64,000 nt of DNA from Spirometra erinaceieuropaei (GCA_902702965.1 CACRXP010000157.1:510331-574330), one strand, 5' to 3'; positions 12,853 through 27,509 are shown, counted from the stretch's first letter. Made by a program: numbers and translations. The notes: generated by a model from the sequence alone, not told the origin.

Positions 12853-15800
12853 AAATGCCTTTCGGTTGCGGCATCAACTAGCGAGAAGTTCGTAAGGAAT
12901 TAACGTTAGGCTTTTGAGGTATTGTCTGCAGCCAATCGCCAAATGCGCCGTTCAACTTTCATGCTCGAGCTTTCCATCAGCTCTTATATTACTGGAAAGG
13001 AAAGCAGTCGGATGTACGTAGCCACGCCGTCTCCTCAGGCTTGCTGTCGGGGCTACTGCGCATTCGAGTTTTTTTTGAGCCCAGATGACTCCCTTGTCCT
13101 CTGACAGATTTGCGTGGAAAAAGGGGAAATCACTCGTCGAGATACCAACTAGAGAGGGGACTGCATTCACATGTCCTTGCACAGTCATGCATAGAGAGCA
13201 GTCGAAAGTGACATCATCCTCTTCCAGTCACCACCGCCGCCGCCGTTGCGTTAGCTCCCGCTCCTCCCGTCGTTATTTTGTTGTTGGGTTTTTTTGCGCT
13301 CTTGCGCCCACTTTTGGCAAAAAGGAGAGGAAGCAGCCTGCAGGCGGCTCTGGCGCATTGAGCGGTGCACACGTAAGCGTGCACGAAAACCCGTGTCGGC
13401 GGCGACGGCGACGGCAGCAAGTCAACCAATTGACGTGAAGCGGGATGAATGCACAACTGCGTCGGCATTGGCTGCGTAGTTGAAAAGTGTAGCCAATTGG
13501 AGAGCAGCTCGAACTCTGACTGACCTTCAACGAGTAGAACAACGCCAGCAGCTGCACCAGAAGCTGCCGAAGCAAAAGTGAGGATTTCTTTAGGTCGTCT
13601 TTGCCACTAACAGTGACCCTGAAAACGTGAAACACCCAGCTGCCCAGACATTACCACCTGGCAAATACCCCCTCAGCAGATCAGGAATAACTTTCGCCCA
13701 CACATAGGAAGCTATTACTTGTCGGCGTGAGTATTCCTGTGGTTTCTAGACCTTTTTGATCATTCACTTTTTATTCTTTTATCGTAGAGTCTATAATAAA
13801 ATACAAAATGCTCTAATAATCTCATGGCAGGCGGAACGTCTCAATAGCTTTCTGTCACATAATCCCTCTCTTGTAGCTAATTGCATTTCATCTTCTCAGT
13901 TGTTACCTATAATTAGTATAATTAGAATGAATGTAAAATTGAGAAAATAAAGCGAAAAACGTCAACAATAGCATTACAGTAGAAGAGGAAATTGAATAAA
14001 GTTACTAGACGAATAATTTAAGAGCTACTGGGTTGCGGCCTATATGCTGTTATCAACATTCCCTAAACGAAACTAAGTATGGTAGGAATTGAATATGAAC
14101 ACGATAACTATTACCATAAGCGGTCACTCTCCTACCCCTTATTACTGCCGGTAAGATTTCACGCGTAGTTATTGTCTGTCCCTGCATGACGGCTTGAAAC
14201 ACATTTAAAATCAAAACGGAAGATCCTTGTTACGCTTGGAAAGGATTAGTGAAATGAGCACAAATCACAACTGATTTGTCCGACCCCCTCGTTCTGTGCA
14301 TCTGCTTTCTACGTTCTAAAAACGACTTCGCAGATCTCATGCGCGGAGAGCGTAATTTTGAATCACACAGCTTTCGATCACCGGTTTTCGCTGGCGGACC
14401 AGATCCAAAAAATTAAGGCCTAGAATGATGTGGCATGTCGGCCTGCCGAAGCCCGTAGATTTCCTACAGTGGATAGTTTTGCAATCGGTGCTCTTATTTC
14501 GTCTGGATCCACCGATGGGTTGGTTATCTCATAGGGAATCGCTGCTGCATGCACAGTTTGCGGTACTTTTAATGTTTAAAAGCTTCATAGGACGTTTATA
14601 TTTTTCACGTTTAGTCAAAGTCATATTTTGTCGAAATAAGAGCTAGTATTCAGCCAGTCGTCATGTTGACCATGCACATGTCCTATGGCGTGCGCTCCCT
14701 GAAAATCTGCACGCATTCCTGAAGTCTTAAAATATGGTGCGAAAGGTTAGTGTTGTCTGCAAGCAGACTCAGTTCATTCAGACGTAATTTCCAGTAGGTG
14801 CCGAATTTTCAAATGACATGCCAAATTTTTAAGACGCATTTTATGAGAGCTCAGTCCTTTGAAAACTATCACAACTTCTTTAAATCATATGCCCGAACAA
14901 AGGGTAGTTATCGGCTTTCAAAAAAACGTCCTTCAATTCCCCGGTGATTGTGCACCCGAAATACCATTGCGCATGCGTCTGAGCTCCCAAGTTACAACCT
15001 TAGTATTTTTCCCGATAAGGAAATGATACGTTTACTTAAGTTAATAAGAAAATGCCATAAAGGGCTAAAGAACTTTTATAATTTAAATTGGGTCATATGG
15101 TGCACCTTAGAAGGAGCATTGATAAACACGTAGAGGTGATGCTATTTTTGAATGATTAATTGTAGATCTTAAAACAATGTCTGAGGAATAAAATTTTTAA
15201 ACCAAAGTCCGCACACACAAAAGCTTCGAAGAAGGGGCGTGCTAACCAATTAGTGCAAGGAATGCTAATCCACGTTTTCCATAAAATATATTTGAGCCTA
15301 TGAGGTGACTGAAGAGCAGTGGAAAATATTCATGTTATTCATATAGCCACCTTGTAGCGAGTGGAACTTTTGCCGATGAAGAGAAGAAAGCTCACACCAA
15401 ACCCGGATTCTGGCGTCTCTGAAGTATCCTAGACTATTGCCGCCTCTCCCTTCAATAATCAATATTGCAACCCCACATAATTAATTGTTTTTTTGTCATT
15501 TGACCCATTTGTGAAAACAAGGCGACCTCGGTGTCATTCCAACCCATGACAGCTAGGGGGAAGCTTGAGTGCAACCAACACTCTAGCCCCCCGTGCTACG
15601 AGGACCCATTGGGGGGGACATGAGTTTACTCACATTTTGACCAAGTTGTCCGTTCAGCCTACTGCAACGTATGGGATTTATCAAATCGAATACGGTAAGC
15701 TAATTGCCCAAACAGGGTTTCCTTATCAATCAGTACAGAATCCACCAGATTTCTACCTGGACCATTTAATTAATTGGTGTTTTTGACAGACTTGAATAAT

Positions 15801-17650
15801 TAATTCGACCCAATAGTGAAAATCCCGGCGGCCCTTGCTGCCGTGGGTTCGAATGCCACCGAAGACGATGAGCTTTTCACAAATGGGTCGGACGAACCGC
15901 ACTTAAGTAAGCCTTTCAAATTGAAAAACACGCTTCAAAATTTTGGTTAGCTTTTCGTCAGATACACCGTCTTCCGTATTGCCCTGAGTTGCGAACGTCC
16001 CGCAGGTATCTTTACTTGTACTTTTTCACCATAATTTCAAAGCTTCCCCTAATGAGAACTTATCACTGAAACTGCAGCCAGTAGATATGTCAGGCATATG
16101 ACTTGTCCATGTTGAGGTATTTTGCTTCCAGCTAATCCGATGCGAGTTTTCTAACTACTCACATTTGCCTATACAAAATATTCCAAATTAATTCTGCGCC
16201 TTGGAGCTCTATGCAATGTCTAAGAGACTGGCTAAGTTTAGAAAAGCCGTTATGTACTTATGACGAAAATAAAAACGTAAAGTAACTGAAAAAAATTGAA
16301 ACGGAAGGAAATAAAACCGCCTAAGTACTTCAGGAAAAGATTTATTATTGATACTTTTTGGTAAATATGAAGCTCATGAGTTCTACAGCCATGCGCTGGT
16401 GTCACCAGTTATTCGATTATTCAAAATTCCCACCGCTACTGGCGTTGAAACAAAGTGCTGCTTGCACAGAACCCTTCACAGGTTCCGATCGTTTGCCCCA
16501 CAGAACAACTATAAACGGAACGACGACAGGATGACGATGCTGCCTGAAGTGGCTGACATTTCAAGAACGTCGACGTCGAGTGACGAGGACTGTACGAGCG
16601 CGAGGCAGATTCTGCACAAAATACCCTTTAAGGAATTTGTCTCGCATTGGTTATATCGAGGGGGAGGGGGTGGGGCTGTTAGAAAATTTTAAGGTTACTT
16701 AAATGAAAGTTTGGGAGAACAGCGTCGCGTAGTGCGTGCGGTACGTTTGGAAAGTTTTGATTTTTCTCGGCTGGTGGACTAAAATATGCTAGTTCGCCCA
16801 TCTTACCCGATGATAATAACCGCCAGGAGTGAGTGCGGAAGATGATACGCGCGTAAACTGCAGTCTAGCAAAGAAACTTTACGCGGCGATGATCTCACTC
16901 GCACCTACCAGTCACACAGGGTGATCCTACGGGCAAGATGACTTGGTGACGGGGCAATGTGGGTAATGGGTGACCCCATGGAAAGTCCCCCTGGAGGTTT
17001 GCCAGGCCAAAACCGACTCTGCCCCGCTGGCAGTATGTCAAGAAGTTTACCGTGTAGGAAAAAATGCCGCCTAGACTCAGTTGTCTTAACCCAGTCGTCA
17101 AAGTTCCTAAAAGGCCCTAGTCACTGCGCCAGTCACGGCTTTGTGTAGTGTGGCGGATTGGTGGCAGAGCGGAATGGTTACATGCAACAACACCACTCCC
17201 TGAGCAACCGTCATTCCGGCTGAGTGGATACACCTGCTCGGGTCTGACCTACAACTCGGCGGTGTGATATCTCAGTGCAAAAAAGCAAGCCCCCTTGCTT
17301 CTATCCCATGCTTTAGTTGCTTCTGAATATTACTTTTGTAAGTGTCTTCTAGGTGGACCGAAACAGAGTTCACTTTAAATTTTTTTACTGCTTAGTTATA
17401 CCTTAAAGTAAAGTAGTAAAATCACTTTCAAAGCCCGCGGCCGTGACTAAGTGGCCTATCTTTTTGGGCGAAAGAACTTTGTAGGTTGAAATGCAGCATC
17501 ATAATTCGTTGGATTCATACAATGCTCTAGAATTGTTGCAAATTTTCTGTGGTTAAAATCTAAGAAAACGCAGGTCTCCTTATCCTTGTTACTGGTGCAT
17601 ATGTTCTGAAATAATTTTGCCAGTGTTATACAGATATCTCGCAGTATGAA

Positions 17651-17865
17651 TGTTAGGGGAGTGTTGCCCTAGGGCCTTTTACATTGCGGCTCGCGTGTGT
17701 CCGTACTTCCCTATGTAACAGATAATGAACGGGGCACGTGCAAACTCTCTACCTCAGCCTTGTTGTCGTTCGACATCTTCACTAGTTATTTGAGGCACGT
17801 TGGCTCTACCTGAGTAAATAAACGTTTGGACCCAGTTTCTTCAGCCAGGCGCACGTTGTTCAACA
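17651..17865 (+). mobile_element. Possible solo LTR
   Basis: The segment begins TGTTAGGGGAGTGTTGCC and ends GTTGTTCAACA, so it has TGTT...AACA ends. It contains an AATAAAC near 17817, as many short LTRs do. The five flanking bases on the two sides do not match, so a target duplication is not supported. It is tentative. Confidence 0.3.
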
Positions 17866-19645
17866 AGCAGAGAGCGCTGTCTCTATCTATCTATCTCTTA
17901 TCTACGCGTATGCATCACACGGTGACACATTTAACTGACAGCTCTAGTGGTTCTGACAGCAGTGTCTTGGAGCTGCTCTCCGATGGAAAGGCGTCACATT
18001 CAAATATGCCCGCAGCTCTCCAGAGCTTTTCTGGAGATCATCAGGGGAGACGTCAGCTGATGGACTGTGTGTCAAGTCACAGGTTTAAGGAAGTTGAGTA
18101 GGGTACTAAATAACGCTCCGCGTCCAAAAGCTTTAAAGATTCATGAAGCTGTGACTCCAGATGAGAAGAAGGAGACACACTGCAGCTGGAGGACAAGCTT
18201 TAAGCGCCTGGGATTTCGGATTCACTCTCGAATCCATCACCAAAGACATAATCAGATCAGGGTTCGACTGGGAATCAGAGTGTTGATCCAGAACGTCGAG
18301 GGCGTAAAGTTTTTCTTCCAGCGATCACGACTCCTCCCTCGTGACTGCTCCCTGTAACTCGCATCTTTGCTTCTGTCGACAGTCCCGATGCCAGTTCTGT
18401 CAGTATGTGTCAAACCGCAGGAAGTTTTTTAGAATTATCTAAACTAAGGCTCACACTACTTCTTAATTAAGGGACTTTCGAGCATAGAAGCGGAAGTAAG
18501 ATGTTCCGACTTAGTCAGCATTTCAATACGCCTGAGTGTGGAGAGTGCACATGTGGGCATATCTGCTCATAACTGAACTAGTTTGCTTACACAACAGAAT
18601 TTTTTAGCCTTCTGGGTCGGCCCCCTGGTAGTTATTTGGCATGTCGATCGTGTCGGCTCCAGTTTTCTGTCTACGCCTTAGTTTCGCTAGACACAGGCAC
18701 ACACACAAGTACACAGAAGCAGCTCTCTCTCTAGGATGTCTCGGTGCATACGTCGATGCCGTTTGCCTCATGATGTGTGCATCACGGACTTGTGACTATC
18801 AGATAGCACATATTCCTCTGTTCATGGAAGGCAGTCGTCGAAGTTTAAAAAAAATACACTGTTGCAAACACTAAGCCTAACGCATAGTATTCAAAAAGCA
18901 GTTCCCTTGGCATATAGCCCCACTCCTCGAAACTGGCACAGCGTCCTAGATGTTGCCCAGTCGGCACAGAAGCCCAGAGACCATCTGAAACGACAGACTG
19001 GGAGGCGCTCAGGTCGGCTTGAGCTGAGGATTTACAACCGGCGCTAGAGTACGCTTGTTCATACGGTAGGAGCCCCACTATTTGTAAATGCTCACAACCA
19101 ATGTGCGCGGTTGGGCTGTTAGCACAAATTTCAAATGAGGATCTACCTCATTTTCAAACTTTGACCTCACTCGTCTGTGCACAATCACTAACTTTTGCCT
19201 TTTTAGACTTTGCAGACATATGGTGGAATCTACCGATGCTTAGGGGAATTTTCGTGAATGGGCGGCCCCTGTACTCGACCAAATCCGAGCTAGAAACATT
19301 TTAAAACCCATCAGTTTATGCAGTTAGAAGCCTTTGAAGACTTATTGCATTTTCGTGAAAAACGTATTACTCACTTGGATCACATGATTCTTCTCGAGGC
19401 CGGTCTAGGTACTGGCACATGTTGCCAACCATTCACAGTCAAATTATACGCCATGGAAGCTGCCCGTATAGCCAGATAATCGAATCCTTTTCCGAAGAGC
19501 CCCTACCTTATTACGCGCTGCTGTGCGGGCTGTTGGAGGGACTCGAGTGAGAGCCCCAAGGCGCAACGCGACGAATGTGTTCTGTAGAGTGATCGGCAAG
19601 TGTCCTTCTGCCATTGTATATACCTGGTCGCAATTGACAGGACAA

Positions 19646-19800
19646 CGAGCCCGTGGCTCAGGGGCTAACGACGCTGAACTTCTGACGAACACGTCGCGGG
19701 ATCGGCGTTGCACACCTCGGGGTCCGGGATGGCTGACCGATGATGGCTAATGAGCCAGAAATGACCATTCCAGTCCCCCTTGTCTTTGTCGGCAATGCTA
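19646..19800 (+). repeat. tRNA-derived SINE, best copy of family A
   Basis: CGAGCCCGTGGCTCAGGGGC gives a recognisable A box (TGGCTCAGGGG). GGGATCGGCGTTGCA takes the place of the B box. The body ends with AATGACCATTCCAGTCCCCC, then TTGTCTTTGTCGGCAATGC. The same 3' block recurs at 23805-23895, 28350-28418 (minus), 29074-29103 and 31217-31259 (minus). The minus-strand open frame 19658-19954 lies mostly inside it and is not a gene. Confidence 0.6.
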
Positions 19801-22800
19801 TTGTGCGTACTAGATAGAAACTATATGCAGAGAACCAAACCCACAAATAACATGGCTGTTCGATCGCTGGAGCCATTCCTTGATGCGTCTGGGCTCCCGA
19901 ACTCATAGGGGAGTCTATCGTCAGAGATAAAAGTGGCAACAGAACTAGCAACATTTATAGGGGGGCATCAGCCAATCATACACCAAAAACGCCTGCCCGG
20001 AGGTGACTGCGTAGAGCTCGTTTGGCGGTGTCAGATCGATATATCAGTTGACTAAGTCCTCAATGTAGACCCAGGTTTCAATCAATTTGCAGCTCACTTA
20101 ACAATCACGCGAATTAACATCTACTAACAGAGGCAAGTGGTTGTGAGGGCAAACATAATTTGGCGGATCGTTGCGAAATGGCAGATGCAAAGGTATCGTG
20201 TAACTTCTTAAAAATTCGCGCATGAGTGCTGCGGATATTTTGACATTATATCGCATCATCATATCTTTTAAAACCGACCCACAGCAGGGCTATCATTTAT
20301 AGCCAGAATCCCATAACCACGGGTGGATTTTGCTGCGCGAGGTACCTCCAAGGAAGTTCTAAATACGACCTCATAATCCGCGGCAATGAATCCTCCCTTA
20401 AACTCAAGAAGAATGTTGACAGATTGGGGCAGGGTCGGCTACTACTGAATTGATTTTCACAACTCTAAATTATATGGAGATAGCCGCCGAAACAGAAACT
20501 GGGATCTACGCTCTCGGCTGACTTTGCTGACGTTGGGATCGTGCTCCAACAATAGGAATTTAATAACATTCTCTGTGTAGGATTCAATAACGACAATTAC
20601 GAGAATTCCTGTAACTAGTTGGAGCACCTTTTAGGCGTGTGGAGTGCGTCAATCTGGAAAATACCAAAAACGCCAATCAAAAATGGATCAGCGAGGACCT
20701 ATGCTGGAGCCTTAACACGTTGAAGGGATAGTTCTGTGCTTCTGATGAGCAAAATCATATACTTAATGGTTTATCATCGTGACAGAACAGGTACTACCGC
20801 AGTCATTTCCTCGGAAATTAAACGCGGCGAGACAAACCCACGTACTCGTCCTTGTACATAAATTCCATTCAGTGGGGGTTGCTTCTCCTGGACCTCGTCG
20901 GCAACCTCTACGTGAGTAAAATGAAAAATATTCTTTTTTTAAATATTATGCTTCTGGCACTCAGAAGCCTACCTCAACCTAAATATCCACTTTCGTCGTC
21001 AGACAGCGCGTCTGACGGCATTCTCCCAAGAGTTAGGCAAAATGCCAGGAATGTCTCCGTGTGGATAAACGTCATGTGACTGCAACAAGGCCAGCAGAAA
21101 AAATCGTGTTATGTATAGTTCAACCCGTAATCTCACTCTCAAGTGTTGCTTGTTTTTTCGTCTTGTGCCATTCACAAATTGAGGGACGAAAAACTATTTT
21201 TTTAACTTGTTGGGAACATGTGACCATCTGGCAGTCGTGCAGAAAAGTAGTTTCAGTACCTTCGCTAGAGCCCTCGTCTATGCGAACTTGAATGTAGAAA
21301 CAAAGGTGTTAGCAGAACCGGCTACGTAGCCGCCTAAGCCTAAGAAACATTAACCGGGACCTGAAAAGGTGTCATAAATAAAAGTATGCCCATCTAATGT
21401 TGCATTTCAGACTCATTGTTGGTTGGCGAATTCAAATCCTACCATTCACACAGTCTGGTGAAATTCAGCATATCCTTATGGAGTCTCTTCGCCTGCGTGT
21501 CGACAATAATCGAAGTTCCCCTTTATTTCCCAAAGCGACTGTAATAAAAATTGACTGTTATGTCCAACTGTTTCCTAGAGTTCAATGTTTGAAGGTACAG
21601 AAAACCTCACAAACATGAAGTTAGGTAAATCGCGTGCATCGGAAGTCACCAAAGCTCTCTCTCATTGGCCAAAACGCGCCTTGTTGCATAGTGAACCCTT
21701 GTTGACAAAACTTCTCACAGTTCTCTTAGGTTCACCTTGAAGAACATATCAACTGCTAGATAGCTGTGAAATAAAAAGGGATCATGCCGCATTCCTCTCA
21801 AAATGTTCTGCTGAATCTGCGGCTAGTGTGTCACACGACTGTGCCTTGAACTTCATAAACAATCCTCGCTTATGAATAACGATATAAAAGGACAAATGGT
21901 TATCTGCAAAATTTGTGAAACATTTGATCGATTGCACATCACTCGCACGTTCTTTTGTGTAGAAGCCTCGGAAGACCCCAGAGAAAACAAGCCCACAAGA
22001 TTGACTGTGTTAGTTTTTTTCCGAGATGTTTATATTGGTGGCCAGACAGACTCCGCCCGAAAACCCCAGTCTGCTATCGCACGTAAAGATTTCGTTTTAC
22101 GCCGAAGCCTGCTGCGGTCGCACTAGGACAGTCTCTTCGACTTGCTGGCACACATAAGGATATGACTTGCGTTTTGGCAGGTCGCACTCGACTACGCACA
22201 GCCCAGAAACGAGCAGGGTAAGCACAGGCCGTAGGCTTCCGCATGTGCGCTCAGCTCAGCTCGAAAATACGACTGAGCTTCAGACCTGGAAGGGAAATTA
22301 ATTTTGACGTGTATGCTGCAGTAGTTCTTATCAGTCTCGTGGCCTAATTTTTGCATCAGAAACGGGCACGGATAATATCTACACGTCTGCCTGTAGTGTC
22401 TGGATAAGAGACCTCCGCTGTAGACGCGAAGAAGCCCTTGTTGTCTTGTAAGAAACAATTTCCTTTCAAAAAAGATACGGCTAGAAAACTCAGATAAAGT
22501 ATTCGATTTTCCTCTTTGACAATATGTCCATGTTTTAATGTAACCTAGCCCAAAAGAAGCGTTTGTGCAATTGCAAACTTATTATTTTTTCATGAAAAAT
22601 CCTTATTGGCTCTAAGCTCGGCTACCTTTAATTATCCTGCAGAGGCGGATTTCAGAAATTAAGGTCCCTCAGGCAATACCTTTTTGTTTTTGTTGACATA
22701 CACACGCGCGACCCGAAGGTAGTATAACGAGACAAGGGACAGTATCTCGGCACCGGCATTCATCGGCTGACCAGAGCTGCATGACTGGCCACAAAAACGC

Positions 22801-23804
22801 TAAGCTTCCGCCTCATTACGGACTAGGAAGCAATTCTGACCAGTCAATTACACGAGGATTTCTGAAGAAAGTGCCTAAAGAGGCCCTGCCTGTGTGGCCT
22901 AAAGTTAACGGCGCATCTTCAGGCTGCCTGTGTGGGACTTGGAAAGTGGTCAGCAAGAAAAGTACGAGGTCAACAAATGCGACCGTGCAAGGCTGCAGCA
23001 CTTTTCTGCGCTTTTTGGCTTCCGTTGCAATTGCGATTGTGCACTGCGCTGCTGAATTTTATGGCATTTCACCAGTCGCCTGACCACCGCTGTTTCTCCT
23101 CTGCTCGTGGGCCATGTAACCACTTCTATTCCAGAGGTCTTCTTAGTCTGTAACGTGCCTTTCAGCGACTAATTTGGTGTGTAGCCTGGAACAGGGGGGA
23201 GGGGGGGGGCGAGGTGTATGCCATAGGTGTGCGAAAGGCTGCGCCACGACAGAACGCCTTGACTACGCTTCTGACAGTACGTGTTGTCAGTGTGGAGTGT
23301 ACCAAAATCTGATCTGCAGTCTGCGTCATACTGACGAGCACAGCCTGATTTTTTTGCGCAAACGTAGTACCGGAATAGTTTTTTTTCGCCCAAACGAGAG
23401 TCGCAGCAGAGTCATTGGTGATCGCAATGTAACCTCAACCATCCTCCTTTTACCTTTGAGCATATAGAACCTAGGCCCTCTCAGACGCGTTCGTCGGTAT
23501 GCTTGCATAGGAGTTCCATCTGCAGCAGTATGAATCGAATGCATCAAACAAAGTCACCTATTCCAAGTTGCCATGCCCACACTGGACATGTTTGTCCGGT
23601 TGTGACTTGGGACTTAAATTATCGTCCTAGCAAGGAGTCGCATAGCGAGCCCACAACAAGAGAAGCGTCTTCCATAACCTGATTAGTGTGCGCCACACCG
23701 ACATAATTAAGATATCCGGTCACAACCGTGAGGACGACAGACACGAAGTCCAATGATAAGCTGTTATGCTCAGTTAGGGAGATTTTGGACTTCAATCTCA
23801 GGTG

Positions 23805-23895
23805 ATCTTCACTTGGGGATTGGTTACGACTGACTGGTGACGGACAATAGGCCAAAGATGACCATCTAAGTCCCACTGTCCTTGTTGGTATCGCA
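23805..23895 (+). repeat. SINE family A, 3' fragment
   Basis: The motif GATGACCATCTAAGTCCCAC and the following GTCCTTGTTGGTATCGC match the 3' block of the copy at 19646. Confidence 0.5.
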
Positions 23896-24719
23896 TTTTT
23901 AGCATACACATGCATACATTGGGCTAAAGGTAAAGGACGTGGTAAAATGATTTAATGTTCGCCAATTTTCAGCAAAACCTCTAATTACTTTTATTATTAA
24001 TACTTTACGAGGGAGTGGAAACGCTGATATGCAATTCCATCAGTGAGACTTATTTTTGACTTACCATGATTTTCGCTAGTTGAGTTCAGTAACACGCTTT
24101 ATGCAGGATAAGTCATCCTTCACTTTTAAAATTTCCAAAAAACATCGGTCTAATTTGAAATTTCTTCTGACCTGTTCAGCCCGATGCTACGTTTTTCTGG
24201 TTTCTGAAATTTCTGCTCCCGAGCAGGAGAATAAGTCGCAAAACTCCACGTTCTTGTTTTAGCCTACACAAGAAACACGCGGAAGCATCTCCGACATTTA
24301 ATGAAATTGCATAACATTTTTTCGACTTTGCCTTAAATAAGCACGCTCCGTTTAATTTGGGATGATTACTGATGACCAGTTGTCAACATCTCTCACAAGC
24401 TTGCGTCTATCTTGGGGGCGGGGGCTCGCCTGCCACTCATAGCAACGCAAATTCAGCAAGTCAGAAGAGGTGGGCCGCGTTAAGCGATCCTTTGTGGCTC
24501 TAAAGAGACGGGGAAGTTCAAATCAGGTTTCTCTACTTGAAGCTAACAATAAGACCACGTTTTTCAGCCGCTTATAGCATGAAAAAGGCAACAACTCGGT
24601 CTACAAATGAGCATGTTCGATGACGTTAAACTGCCTGTCTGATTGATGGGCGACACAACTGCCATCAGCGTTCCCATACACAGCATAGACAAAGGCAAAT
24701 TTGAGGATACGAATGACCT

Positions 24720-24960
24720 AAGTAGTCACCACTACCGTCATCATAATCACCATCGCCATCGTAGTCGTCATCATCGTCTCTTGTCATCCCCAGTAAACGT
24801 CCATACATTACTGCATTACTCCTTGATTTCGGTTTCACAACAATACCACATCACCACCAAAACCAACACCACATTTAACACCACCTCCATCACAACCACC
24901 ATCACCATTGTAACTACCGTTATTGGCGTCAGTATCATCCTGGTCATCGCCCCGTTCTCA
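24720..24960 (+). repeat. CAT/CAC trinucleotide-rich tract
   Basis: A degenerate run of CAT, CAC and ACC triplets. It creates a 108-codon open frame rich in His and Thr that looks like simple sequence and not a gene. Confidence 0.6.
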
Positions 24961-25276
24961 TTTTCGTAGCTCTTCTGCCCTCTATCCTAGGTGATAACTT
25001 TTGCAAAACGATAGGCGGTAGGAGGGCATGCCTGTTCACTCTGAATGTCTCCACAACACGTCGTATGCAAATTACTTTTCGACACTTCCTCTGATGACGC
25101 ATCCTGTTAGATCCTCGTCAACAGGTGGGTTAGACAACAAAGTTGCCGACCTCCTGAAATCCGCCCACTCATGAACGCCACACATGTGGGGTGAATAAAC
25201 GAGGGTGAGAGGCTACTAAGTCGAATAAAGCATACAGTCGAGGAGTTTTCACCTTTGTCTAGACATGACATAAGTA

Positions 25277-26251
25277 CAGTAAGTGGGCTAACCGAAATTC
25301 CGGAATGCCTTTTTCTTCCGAAAAGAATAATTAAGTAGGGTTGTAAAACTAATCATCTTGCAGCATAATTCTCTAATGATTCAGTTACCTCAGGATGCCG
25401 GATTTCGAATGAACCTCCTTCCGTCTGCGTGCAAATCTACACTCTGTAAGAAATGACTACTTAAGTAGCAGGAATTTTTTTCATTGATTTTCGATGCCCC
25501 TAAATGTCCAATTATATTTCATGGAAAACATGCACAAAAATATTCATTCTTTTGCTCGTTCGGTAGGAAATTACGTCATGTTCCAATTTTATACTCATAG
25601 GCAGGGTATAATTCGGTTTTAAAAACTTTTCTGATTCCCGAATAATTTTAAACCCGCTCCACCGTTACACTTAGATTAAGGGTTTCCACATTGTAAGCCG
25701 TATATTTTCCGCGTACGGAAAACCACACATTTCTCTGTGGTAATAAAACAACACCATATAAGGTTCATAAAATTAAGCAGTGGATTTGATGCATATTGTG
25801 AACTTTACAAGCGACGTTGGTAAATGCAGACATGACGATTTATGAACGGCCATTTCACGGCATTTAAAAATCCCACAACTAGAAACTTTGTTAAAACCAA
25901 TTTATGTTCCTCCTCCGAGTATAACATTGGAAGAAGATGTAAATGTCTACCGAATGAACAAAAGAATTAATATTTCTGTGCTTGTTTTCCATGAAATATG
26001 ATGGGGCATTTAGGAGCGTCGAAAATCAATGACAAAAATTCCTGCTACTTAAGTAGTCATTTTTACAGAGTGTAGTTTTTGCATGCAGCCGGAAGGAAGT
26101 GCAATCGAAATCCGACATCCGAGCGTAACTGAAATATTATACAAATATGTTGCTGGCTGCCCAGTTTAACAATCCTACTTAATTAATCTTTTGAAAAGGA
26201 AAGTGCATTTCGGCATTTCGGTTGATGTTTCATGAGTTAGCCCACCAATTG
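25277..26251. mobile_element. Foldback MITE copy 3 (975 bp)
   Basis: The left end CAGTAAGTGGGCTAACC is preceded by TA. The right end is GAGTTAGCCCACCAATTG. The arms share TGACTACTTAAGTAGCAGG and its inverse at 26041-26060, and the TTTTGCATGCAGCCGGAAGG motif near 26090. It aligns along its length with the element at 7181. No open frame is present. Confidence 0.75.
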
Positions 26252-27509
26252 AACCTACCAGACAGCAGGCATTTTTAAATGTAGTTGGGTAGGGACGACC
26301 TCCTGTTTTTGATTAGACCTACTTTTCCGATTTTCTGCCCTGTTGTACGGTACAACGTCAACGGCTTCGCCTCCAATCGGTTCTCAGTGTTGATGGCTGA
26401 ACGTAGCAGTTCCTTTTCGTTAATTTTACACTATGCTAAATAACTGCTTTACATATTTCACGCGCAGATTTATTAGTAATGATCAGGTGACAGCGGATGG
26501 GAAATAAAGTGGAAAGCAACCAGCACTTTTAAAAGCAAAGTATTCCTGATTGTTTCTTTTCCGTTGTCCTTACACTGCAGTGTGCTAAAGGCCCTGATAC
26601 TGTCTTCAGGTTACTTAATTAACTTTTCATGAAGCCTTCCTTTCTTGATTGTCAGTGAGAAACAGTGTATTTGGCAGTCTTGAGTCAGGGGTCGGCGTGT
26701 GTTTTGATGTACCCTATTTCTGCTTTGCAGTTGCAGTGCACTAGAGCATAAGACGCATACCTTGACTGCCTGTGAGCTCATGCTCTGAGTTGCACAAATT
26801 CCCTGTTGTTGGTTGTAACTATTAAAGGTAGAAAATCCTGGCTCATTTGGTTTCACCCATAATCATACATTCGCGTAGTCTTCTCGGAGGCCAGCGATGA
26901 AACAGAAGTTCGCGTTGCGTAAGCATATGTCATTAAAATGCAGTGTCTAGGATTCGGTTCAGGTCATTTGTTCCAGTGGCGCGACAGCCCGACTGAGGCA
27001 TTCGGTGCGCCCAAGGTCGTGGGTATTGACTGTGCTGTGCGTCATTTCATTCTGTTTGAGAACGCGCACGAGGGAGGCGGCATTTGGCGGTCCAGTGTGA
27101 ACGACATTTCGATTCTCACACACCAATTCTTCCCCCGTTTACGTGTGTGACCGATCCGATTCGCAGGTCACCCAGCGCTCCGCAAAGTCGTCGCTTTATG
27201 TCAATACCGCCTGTACTGCCACCATGCCAGCGCTGCCCTGGTAGGATTTAATGCCACGTCAATCAAAACCTCCAAAATCCGCCCCAATTAATGACAATTA
27301 AAGGAAAGATTTAGACAAACTTGGGCCATTTTTCGAGGTCAAGCGTGATAAAAGTCTACACTGACTCTATGCTAACAAAGACGTTTAACAAAGCACCTCC
27401 CTGTCCAAGGAGAAAAAGTTAAAAATCGGAAGGATAATAAATTTATGCAAACAAGTTGCTATAAGTCAAATGCGATGAACCCACTTCCCCATTTTCCTCT
27501 CCATTTTAG

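Larger units (their letters stand above)
11717..27509 (+). other. Large intron F-G (15.8 kb)
   Basis: The largest intron of the model. It holds a telomere-like array element (12705-12852), GCC-rich simple sequence near 13220-13420, SINE relics (about 15820, 17447, 19646, 23805), a possible solo LTR (17651-17865), a CAT/CAC-rich tract (24720-24960) and a foldback MITE (25277-26251). The remaining short open frames, up to 120 codons, overlap on both strands and show no domain. An unrelated gene nested here cannot be excluded. Confidence 0.5.

Noticed and set aside
13085..13635. Overlapping frames of up to 120 codons on both strands
   Set aside because: GCC/GGC-rich simple sequence, with no domain and frames on both strands.
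19658..19954. 98-codon minus-strand frame with a hydrophobic start
   Set aside because: It lies mostly inside a tRNA-derived SINE.
24643..24969. 108-codon His/Thr-rich frame
   Set aside because: Created by a CAT/CAC simple repeat.
25085..25175. CTGATGA motif suggesting a hammerhead ribozyme
   Set aside because: No correctly spaced GAAA core or three-stem fold could be drawn around it.
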